From: Toxonevra muliebris
Lineage: Eukaryota > Arthropoda > Insecta > Diptera > Pallopteridae
DNA: 64,000 nt
Reading direction: 5' to 3'
Assembly: GCA_963691655.1 (NCBI GenBank)
Contig: OY829328.1
Span: forward strand, 33,623,890-33,687,889
Each line of letters starts with the position of its first letter. The stretch's first letter is position 1. The notes beneath the pieces are model-generated. The model saw only the letters and a list, made by a program, of their open reading frames with translations. It had not been told where the DNA came from and ran no database searches. Positions 56,241 through 64,000 of the stretch are shown here, piece by piece. A program made the translations under genes and the position numbers.

Positions 56241-56407
56241 GGGCTTCTCTGATAAAGCTACAAAATCTATTTTCTTCACATCGCTAATTATAAGTAAATA
56301 AGTAATTGTCAAGAAGTTTCGTATTGATATAATAAAAAAAGCATGAGATATTTAGCATTAAACAGGTGCTTGGGCAAGATTTGACCAAGATACAGGATGA
56401 GGGTTAA

Positions 56408-57301
56408 GTGAATAAACACGCAATTAAATATAAGATTTTTGTTATTTGTTGATTGAAAAATATATCACTCATTTATGTAATATGGATACAAAAAAAAATT
56501 GAAAATCAGAAAAATATTATTTCATCCATTGCAAAAACCATAAAATCCTCATAAAAAACACCAACAACCACAACGAATTAAATGGTGTAGATGTGCGCTT
56601 GGGTATTTGGACGTTTCGTGGCTGTACTTGGCCACAATCGCTTCAATAGCAAAGTGGGCAATTTGACAGCAAAAGTGTGAAAAATGCAATTGCATTGAGC
56701 TCGCCCTCGCGCTCACGCCTAGAACTGATACAAAAACACAAAATGGTAGTGGTCAGTGAAGTAAACGTAAACAATAACAAAAAATAAAACAACAATTGAC
56801 TACAATAATAAATAACAAGATGAATGTTGGACTGTTTTGCAGGTAGAATGACTAACAAAAGCAAAAAATAAAAAATAAATAAATAAATAAAACTCAATGA
56901 AAAAAAAAAAAAAATAAGCAACGCGACAATTTATTAAATAATAAATTTTATTTATAAAGAAAAAAAGTTGTATAAACATTGGCATGCCAATGAGGTTAAA
57001 GAACAATAATAGACAGCGGGAAAAAAGTAAAAAAAAAATAAAATAAAGCAAAATCGGTAAAGGTCAGCGGACCACATGTTGTATGAATGTATTTGTGCGG
57101 TAAAACGGTATGGGATTTAAACGCTGTAGTTGCATGTGTATGTGTATGAAGGTGTGATTGGGTATGGTTAAAGTGGCATCAGCGTCAAGTAATTCCCCTC
57201 TGCTTGAGTTAAATTTATTTAATTTTTATGTATCTGTATAATTTTTATGATTTTACATTGCATGAATATGATATACTTACGCATTTTTATATTTATTCAT
57301 A
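56408..57301. other. No gene recognised
   Basis: A-rich and AATAAA-rich sequence (56870-57055). The Phe-rich minus frames at 56643-57051 reflect this composition. Confidence 0.45.
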
Positions 57302-59454
57302 TACAGTTGTGTTCATAATAATAGAAGTAGAATACCCTACAACCGACAAATCACAAAAACGGTATTTTTAGCGAAATACTTTATATCCTTTTATATACAA
57401 ATTGCAAAAAGTTCCAGACCTTGCATAGGCTTCTCCAGCACATCCATTAAATTACCAAGAAATGATTTATCTGCAAAATTACTTATATGTTAAGGACCTC
57501 TATCCAGTTAGGTTGGTCATTTGAAGAGTGAACTTCACTTAGTGTTTTTAATATATCTGTTGCCACTACATTAAGGTAAACTTTAAGATCAATTTTGTCA
57601 TTGGTGCCACATATCAGTTAACATAGAAATAGTTCCGTCTATATAGTAGAATATTTTGTTGGAAGATGACCCCAAAGTGAAAGTTACTGGTACAATTGGT
57701 TTTAGGTATTTAGGATCTGGTGAATATAATCCGAAATTTTTTTTTTACTCTTAATATTTAGTATTCATTATTATTATTGTTGGGAAATGAATTACAACTC
57801 ATAAGATTGTTGTGCCTCTTCATGGACTTACACAATATCTAATAGAAATTTTAGTATTAGTTCCACTTCTACGCAATTCCAATTGATGTCTGGAATTTGA
57901 TTGTATGCATAATTGTGAGACAATGAGCTTCACAGATTCCTTATCTCTCTGCAAGGCCTACATAAGTCGTTAGAAATCATTTTCAGATGATAATTCGACC
58001 TATAGTATCCTGTTAGATTTCCTGTAATGGTTCCTAGATAGTTATTTGCCATGTTCATACATTCCTTAAAGCGTTTTTGGTTATAAGTTCCTATAAGGGA
58101 CTTCGAATGCTCTAGCCTTATCTAGATTTTCATTGTATAACCTTTTGTGAGGTTCTTCCCTTTTTCTAATGAATAATTTGAATGTTCCTTTTTTCATTCC
58201 AAAAAAGGGCTATAGACAGACGAAAAAAGCTGACTCTCCTTGATTGCCTTGATAGGCGCTTCATTATTTAGGATTGCAAATTTTGCTTCTGGCGACCATG
58301 TTTGAGATTAAAGTATGCACAATTTACAATTCCATAAATTTCCACTTTAAATATGCTAGTGTGTCTACCCATAGCATCATATTTAGTATTTCATCCTTGG
58401 CCCAAATACTCCTGCTTCGGTTCCTTCATCAGCTTGAGAGCCGTTTGTGCAACATCCTATTCTATACTGGATATTACAGATATAAATTCCCATTTCTTCT
58501 TGTAATTTTGCTTAGTTTTAAATGGTTTTATGTTGGTACAGCAGTTTCGGGATGCTGTTTCTCTACAATAACCAATTTTTTTCAATTAAAACATCCTTTT
58601 ATCTCAATATCTCCACCAGGGATCCTTATGCCTGGTTTTCACTATGCCAGCATGTTGGCAAATTTCATATGGGAAGTTCTCTCTTTTTCTCTTTTTGACG
58701 GCAAATATTATATAGTGAAAACCAAGCATTAGAATGACCTCTTTGCTTGGGACTGGATGTGAATGTGAAGAGTTGTTAATTCTAATTGAATTTGAATGCA
58801 TGCCGTTGGACCAGTTCTCATGGCTTCTGTTACGCACACACATGCTAATTTCTACAGCTTAACTTGATCATGCCGATTGTTAACTTTTGCCCTGTTCTTC
58901 AGCTCAGACTACTGAACCACAAGTAATCATAGGGCGTACCCCCATCATTTTTAGGCAGCAGCACCAATTTTTTTTTGTCCGATTGATCTATTATGTCATC
59001 AGCGTCACCCAGGTTGCCGTAGAATAGTGGCTAGTGTCCTGGACTGTTATACAGGGTGCCCTGATATAATGCTCGGCACAGTCAGAAATAGAAAATAAAA
59101 ACTTTTCTACTTGTCATCAACTCTTGTCTGGTCGAGAAAAGCCTCCGAGAGTAAATATAACTTACACAACATGAATTGATGCGAGAAGCTCGGTCTAACC
59201 CCTCCATGGGCTGTTGTGCCATAAAAGAAGAAGAACTCTGCAATATTAACCAACTTTTAGCAAATTCTTCAAGTAGTTCATATACTATTATATTCTACAT
59301 CAGTGGTGATAATACTCCCGCTTTTGTTTGTATTTCTAGTTCCTTGATAGTTAGCCTGTTCATCATTCATTACACTAGTGTGTTGCCGACCCTTCTAGGG
59401 ATAATGGCTTTGCTTATAGCTTCGTACGAACTACTTATTTTCAAAAGCAAAGGC

Positions 59455-60355
59455 GGAAAGTGATCAAAAAGTTACCGGAATAACCACCGTGTGGCGCTCC
59501 CATCGTTCCGATTTGAGTTCTGTTTTTTTTGTTAAGTTGATACATCTGTAGTTGATATTCCTCCTAAATCCTAACGTCATAGCTTGATATTTGCAAAAGT
59601 TATGTAAGAGTACATCTATATCTGTGTGTGCTGGCGATTTTTTACAATTTTATTAAATTGAATTGTATTAAATTTTGCGTAAAAAACGAATTTAATGGTG
59701 CGCGAACGTTGGAAATTTGGAAAGGTGTTTCGGCAACGATTCTCTAAAGAAAACGGTCGTTTACCAGTGGCACGAGCGGCTCAAAAGTGGTCGTGAGTCA
59801 ATTGAAGATGATGAACGCAGTGGCACACCATCGACATCGAAAACCGACGAAAACGTTGATAAAGTAAAAGAAATATTGGTCAATAACCGCAAATTAACCA
59901 TCAGAGCGTATTATTTGGGCGTTATGAGGCGTTTGCGTGAAGCAATTCGCCGAAAGAAACTACAATTGTGGACAGAGAACTCGTGGATTTTGCACCATGA
60001 TAACGCACTGTTGCACAGTGCCATCATTATTCGTAATTTTTTGACGAAAAATGCAACAAATACCATCCAACAACCACCGAATTCAACTGATTTAGCTTCC
60101 TGTGACTTCTTTCTGTTCAAACGAGTTAAAAACCATTACGGAGAAAGCGTTTCAGCAGCCGAGAGGAAGTAATGGAAAAATCGCAGGAAGCACCGAAAAC
60201 CGAATATAAAAAATATTTCGAGGATGGATCAAGCGCTGGCATGAGTGTGTTGCAGTCGATGGGAATTACTCTGGAGGGGACAATATAGATTTAGATGAAT
60301 AAACTTGTATTTTAAATTTTCTGAATGAATTCCGGGAAATTTTTGATCAAGGTGC
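59455..60355 (+). mobile_element. mariner element, internally deleted
   Basis: Inverted ends TGATCAAAAAGTTACCGGAA (from 59461) and TGATCAAAAATTTCCCGGAA (reverse complement ending at 60349) are visible. Exact outer borders and TA were not resolved. About 0.9 kb versus about 1.3 kb for full mariner, consistent with a central deletion in the transposase. It is inserted inside RT coding sequence of the R1-like LINE. Confidence 0.85.
59697..60290 (+). pseudogene. mariner transposase with central deletion
   Basis: An open frame of 151 codons spans 59717-60172. Its N-terminal part is CFGNDSLKKTVVYQWHERLK followed by SGRESIEDDERSGTPSTSKT (HTH and linker of mariner transposases) and VKEILVNNRKLTIR. 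It then jumps to YYLGVMRRLREAIRRKKLQL, WILHHDNALLHSA (second catalytic Asp) and PPNSTDLASCDFFLFKRVKN (third catalytic Asp, normally YSPDLAPCDFFLFP). About 100 residues containing the first Asp (ITGDE.W) are missing without breaking the frame. After a frameshift near 60165 the tail DGSSAGMSVLQSMGITLEGT continues to about 60290. The in-frame deletion leaves an HTH domain that could still bind DNA. Confidence 0.9.
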
Positions 60356-61115
60356 TATTTCTTCGTTTCTAATGCTTCTTTGAGCACATCGGTCAGTTGA
60401 TACAGTGTAGTTTCTGTTGACCTTCCCGCTGCTATGAGTGCAGAGGAAAATTCTTTGAGACTTTGGTTCTTACATAATTATCTATTACTTTAATTAGAGC
60501 TTTCCGTATGAAAGAAGTTAGACATGTAGGCCTGATGGATTTTAGGTGAAAGGGATATTTTTTTTCGGCTTTCGGAATGCCAACCACTTTCGTCAACCTA
60601 CATATCCTTAGTATATAACCTAGTATAATACTAGAGGTAAGTGATTTTCAAAAGTGAGCCTAGAAGAATATCAAAATCCTTCTGAACAAGTGCGGGAAAC
60701 ATTTCGTCAACTCCAGGAGATTTCAGTGGTTTAAGGTACCAACCGACTACCTTATCCTGTTTCTGTGCAAATTTCTATCGTAATATGGTATTCCAATTAT
60801 CTCTACTGATTCTACACAATGTTTCCACATGCTCTGTTGCCATAAAGAATCCTACGAAATGAAAATCAATTAAAGAGTGCTGCCTTTTTTTGCATTTGTA
60901 CAGTAACGCTATTATTGTTGTTTATTTCTCTGCTGCTTAATTGTTGCGCATAAATTTTTCAAAAATCAAAAATTTACTCACTCGTTTACTTTGATATCAT
61001 TTGACACAGACTCTAAATAGTCTATACTATATCTATACTATATCATTTAAAATATAATTTTTTTGTGATGTGTCACTTGTACGTTATGTCACTACTATTA
61101 TTATGAACACAGCTG

Positions 61116-61843
61116 TATATTTATATTTTTACGATCTTCTCAACAAAAACAAAATTATGCCGCATCACGCGCTACTCCTGTCTTGGAGCACATTAAAACT
61201 TTTTCCACTCTGAAAATATTTTTGTTTGGAGATTTTGTTTTGGCTTTACTTGTTCTCTCTGGAAAAGTATTTCGATTTGTATTTTTATGGTTTTCAGCTT
61301 GTTGCTTTTATTATTATACACATACATACATATTTATATACAAGTATCTAGTATATAACATTTATGTTGTCTGTTATATTTTCTTGTTGTTATTATTATT
61401 ATTATTATTGTTGTTGCTGGCACTGCGGTCAATATGCCCGCCAAATTCATTTGACGCCCTTAAATTCATACAATTTATTATCATCTCCTTTTTTTTTTGA
61501 GTTTTTTATCATTTTTGGATTTATTTACGCTAAAATTGGTCTTAAAAATAATGATTTATGTAAGCCCTGCTAAATAATACTTAGATGTACTATATACCTA
61601 CATAAGTATACAAATTTTTCTTTAGCGTTCTTTATTTCGAATTCATCTTCAAAATTTCAGTTGTATTCGTGCATAATTTTATTTTTATCACTTTTGGTTA
61701 GGTGGAAATATTTAATAATTATTTTTTTAATACGCCCGAATGGACACAAATATGTGATTTTTGATTAAAACACCCTTCAGCTCTATATAAAATATACCAT
61801 ATCGGTTTACTGGTAGTTACCAGTATCGGTTTAAGAGTATTAA
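61116..61843. other. No gene; (TTA/TTG)n microsatellite
   Basis: TTGTTGTTATTATTATTATTATTATTGTTGTTG at 61384-61417 gives Tyr/Cys or Leu runs in the frames 61183-61500 and 61364-61573, which I do not regard as genes. Confidence 0.5.
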
Positions 61844-62310
61844 CCCTTTGACGGTCAATAGGACACCGATGACCCTTTCACTTTTGAATTTTTCCTGGAA
61901 AAACTATGGAACTGATTTCCTTCAACAAGGTATCATTCAATAGGCAATGAATGTCGCTTTCAGAAAGTATTTGATTTTCATGAGTAGATTCATCCCTTTG
62001 CCCATCAGACCACCCCAAAGTAAAAAATCTTAACTTTTTCTCCCCCTTCTTTTTGCTGCAATATTTTGGAGAAGTTGCGGTCAACCTTCCTCTTTCCACC
62101 AACAAAAAAAAATAAATTAAAAAGATAGTCCACTTCGACCATTCACGCGACCACCAAATCCGACGGAACCCAATCGTTAACGGTAAAAATCAATGTGATA
62201 TTCTAATGACAGGTTGATTTGTTTGGAACAAAAATAAAATTGTTTGCATTTTTGATCAATACATTGAAAGTTCTTCTTTTGTGATGAATTTTGTAGTAAT
62301 TCCGATCATT

Positions 62311-63211
62311 CACGTAAAGAAAAAAAACGTTTATCGCCCGTTTGTGGAGAATATATTACTTTTATGCTGAACAAAACCGTTTCTGAGGAACGTTGCCGTG
62401 TTTGCAGAAACCAAAACCGTTTTCTGCAAAAGATTAACAATTTTATGATGAATGAAAATACGTTCACGATAAAATTAAGGCAATTTTCTTTTCTGGCAAA
62501 TGAAAAAAACGTTTCTGCCAAACGAAAGTCCACAACTCTCTTCTCTTTTTATTTTCGTTTTCCTCTCATCTCGCTCTCGTCGCAAAAAGAAGCAGCAGCG
62601 ACGCTTACATTCAAACTCCACACAACAATAAACCAGCACAACATAACGGAAAGTATCATTTGTCAACGCATTATTGAAGAATTTTGATTGTGCATTGAAA
62701 TTATTTCATCACATTTCTTTTTGTCTATAAAAAAGTGCGTGGTGTTTATAAAAAACAAATAAAAGTGTGTGATTTATAAGTAAAAAATAATACAAAAATT
62801 GTAATAATATAATTTTATGTAAATTTCATACACTTTTTCTAGTTTTTAATCAGAAAATTTTATTTAACCAAACACCACAATAAAATGCCAATGTACATAT
62901 GAAAATTGTTTTTGATTTCTTTTTTATATTTTTCAGGGAAATATTGCATTTTATTGCAAACGTTTTTAGTTCATCGTAAAAGAATTGAACCGTTTATGAT
63001 GAATATGTAAATGTTCGTTCATGGCAACCGAATAGAAACGTCTGTGGAAAACGTTTTTCGGTTATTGTGAAAGAATTGAACCGTTTATGATGAATAAATC
63101 TTCGTTCATGGCAGCCGAATACAGTCGTTTATGATAAATAAATGTTCGTTCATCAGGAAAACATTCCATGAACGAAGTTCGTTTCTAAGAAACGAATTTT
63201 TTCGTTGCGTG
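62311..63211. mobile_element. CACG-ended TIR element with GAAACG/CGTTT subterminal arrays
   Basis: Ends CACGTAAAGAAAAAAAACGT (left) and CACGCAACGAAAAAATTCGT (right, reverse complement) bound 901 bp. CGTTT/AAACG, often as GAAACG or CCGTTT(A/C)TGATGA, recurs many times at 62327-62530 and 62958-63200. Centre AT-rich with no arrays. The frames 62306-62533 and 62364-62687 run through arrays and are unlikely genes. Inserted in the second piggyBac copy. No clear target duplication (ATT left, TTG right). Confidence 0.72.
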
Positions 63212-63224
63212 TTGGTGAAGTAAA

Positions 63225-63420
63225 ATGATTTTTTGCAAAAGACACAAATAACATATGTTCGACGGTCCTTGCCTTCTTTGGAACAGACAATACATCTCTT
63301 GCGTCCGTTTCGTTTTTTCCGCAAAATTCAGTTATCTTTTGACGGTTTAATCCAAAAAAAATTCATTAAAAACTTCCTCACATACTTTTTATACAAAGAA
63401 ATGTTACCACCTAACCGGAA
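63225..63420 (-). pseudogene. piggyBac transposase C-terminal cysteine-rich domain
   Basis: The minus strand reads RKKRNGRKRCIVCSKEGKDR followed by RTYVICVFCK. piggyBac enzymes end with a K-R-C-x2-C-x(8-12)-R-x2-C-x2-C ring-like zinc domain that binds the terminal repeats, and spacing here fits (CIVC and CVFC). Upstream in frame is a decayed NISLYKKYVRKFLMNFF. The N-terminal and catalytic parts were not recognised in 63420-64000. This is the only coding piece of the second piggyBac copy. Confidence 0.65.
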
Positions 63421-63910
63421 AGGGCTAAAAAATTATTTCCAAAAAAAAAAATTGGCATGCAGTGAATTGAATTTGTTAAAAACAAAAACAATTTAGAATT
63501 TTGCTTTTCGATATTCAGTGTAGAAATTTATGTTTTTATATTTGATACGTGCTATTAATATTATTATCAAAACATTTAGAAGCAATTCTGGGTCAAAAGC
63601 AGTAATCGCTTAAGTCTGAAAATCTCATTTCATGAAGTTGATGTGATTAATTGCCACTCTACGTATGCGAATACGTCTCTCTTTTTATAGCTTTTGTTTT
63701 AAAAAACAAAGAATTTTTGCGCTTTTACGAATACGGAATAGGAAGAATGTGATAGCATTTATAACTCAACCTCTTTAAAGTTGACTTAAGCAATTATTGT
63801 TTTTGACCACAGAATTGTTAAGCTTGCATGTCTGCACATCTGTTTTGGCTGCAGTGCTGCGTTCAGAATATTTTCACATGTGTTGCAATCATTATGGAAT
63901 GCGTTCGTGA

Positions 63911-64000
63911 ACTGCAAAGGTGAGAAAATAGTCGCATATATTTTTAACATTGACGACCATTGGGACATATAGTTCCCGCGATTTTTCACACCTTTGCAGT
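63911..64000. repeat. Small inverted repeat at the window edge
   Basis: ACTGCAAAGGTGAGAAAATA at 63911 and ACTGCAAAGGTGTGAAAAAT (reverse complement of the last 20 bases) face each other across about 50 bp. This is either a mini-MITE ending exactly at the window border or the start of a larger TIR structure that continues outside. Confidence 0.7.

Larger units (their letters stand above)
54796..56403 (-). mobile_element. piggyBac-like element with TTAA duplication, interrupted
   Basis: TTAA at 54792-54795 and 56404-56407 brackets inverted ends CCCTCATCCTGTA (left) and its complement TACAGGATGAGGG (right). Subterminal GGGCAAATTTTGCCC (left) and GGGCAAGATTTGACC (right) are also related. The minus strand encodes broken piggyBac transposase. 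A foreign block (about 55255-55803) carrying the dispersed repeat of 19.7-20.26 kb and one 31-bp-type end splits the gene. TTAA plus CCC ends plus transposase make the family call firm. Confidence 0.93.
57880..60790 (-). mobile_element. R1-like LINE remnant, split by a mariner
   Basis: Minus-strand blocks from high coordinates: LKPLKSPGVDEMFPALVQKD (60740-60680, RT start K.PG.DG..P.L.Q); AAGRSTETTLYQLTDVLKEA followed by LETKK (60440-60360, normally AYRAGRSTETALH.L); then the mariner; then YEAISKAIIPRRVGNTLV (59430-59375), AGVLSPLM(stop)NIIVYELL (59315-59260), and GDADDII (about 59010-58990), where the usual Tyr of GYADDI is Asp. At 58060-57970, YYRSNYHLKMISNDLCRPCR is the C-terminal cysteine motif region. 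Many stops, so inactive. Confidence 0.78.
57304..61115. mobile_element. Tc1-type TIR pair enclosing nested LINE and mariner
   Basis: CAGTTGTGTTCATAATAATA at 57304 and CAGCTGTGTTCATAATAATA (reverse complement ending 61115) are flanked by TA on both sides. These ends are of the kind found on Tc1-like elements. The interior is occupied by a minus-strand R1-like LINE (about 57880-60790) that is split by a plus-strand mariner (about 59455-60355). No Tc1 transposase is seen, so the outer element was a non-autonomous carrier. Confidence 0.8.
61844..63520 (-). mobile_element. Second piggyBac-like element (3' portion), interrupted
   Basis: TTAACCCTTTGACGGTCAAT at 61842-61861 looks like a piggyBac end with TTAA. 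On the minus strand a piggyBac-type C-terminal cysteine motif lies at 63320-63230. The other end and most of the transposase would lie beyond about 63.5 kb and were not identified in the window. A 0.9-kb CACG-ended element (62311-63211) separates the cysteine domain from the terminus. A minus frame at 61878-62105 lies in the terminal region and is of unknown meaning. Confidence 0.6.

Noticed and set aside
61183..61573. Leu/Tyr-rich plus frames
   Set aside because: Run through a TTA/TTG microsatellite.

Overview
The window looks like repeat-rich, AT-rich nuclear DNA of a higher fly. Evidence: an insect odorant receptor gene; mariner, Tc1-like, piggyBac, hAT and R1-clade elements of types common in Diptera; and abundant TATG/CATA microsatellites. 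Tephritidae is my guess from the repeat repertoire, not something the sequence proves. I see no bacterial, plasmid or viral genome features.

Only one convincing host gene is present: a minus-strand odorant receptor at about 4.3-5.84 kb. It has two well-spliced exons and a C-terminal fragment, but the exon expected between them was not found, so it may be a pseudogene. Nearly everything else recognisable is a mobile element or its debris.

Layout: 0.45-1.06 kb, BEL/Pao pol remnant (-); 1.2-3.7 kb, RTE-like LINE (-); 4.3-5.84 kb, odorant receptor (-); 6.58-9.51 kb, Tc1-like element carrying a 1.58-kb TIR insertion; 12.19-13.80 kb, TIR element with TTA duplications; 14.8-15.85 kb, second Tc1 remnant (-); 16.19-17.39 kb, mariner-superfamily element with intact TIRs and a broken transposase; 19.5-20.9 kb, fold-back and dispersed repeats; 21.9-22.45 kb, another transposase remnant; 26.90-28.49 kb, hAT-like non-autonomous element filled with CAGACCAAAA-type repeats; 29.9-30.25 kb, R1-like RT scrap; 31.5-31.9 and 36.8-37.5 kb, two TACCCARCGG elements; 32.87-35.99 kb, long-TIR element enclosing a 3'-truncated LINE; 38.5-39.4 kb, CACCGAG terminus and SINE-like pieces; 41.2-42.1 kb, a repeat with a TAGTAGAAAA array; 42.15-43.86 kb, R1-like LINE (+); 43.91-48.55 kb, a 4.6-kb CACTGAAAA element containing a spliced minus-strand gene; 49.1-50.65 kb, jockey-like LINE (-); 51.84-53.27 kb, hAT; 54.80-56.40 kb, piggyBac with an insertion; 57.30-61.12 kb, Tc1-type TIRs enclosing an R1-like LINE that itself contains a mariner; 61.85-63.5 kb, 3' part of a second piggyBac, interrupted by a CACG element at 62.31-63.21 kb.

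The most interesting signal is a group of TIR elements with CAC(T/C/G)-plus-A-run ends, each carrying dense subterminal copies of its own short motif (TAAGGAAA, CTGTTG or GAAACG). The largest, at 43.9-48.6 kb, contains a multi-exon gene with a SAM-like N-terminus and no transposase I can recognise. It is the best candidate here for an undescribed mobile system.
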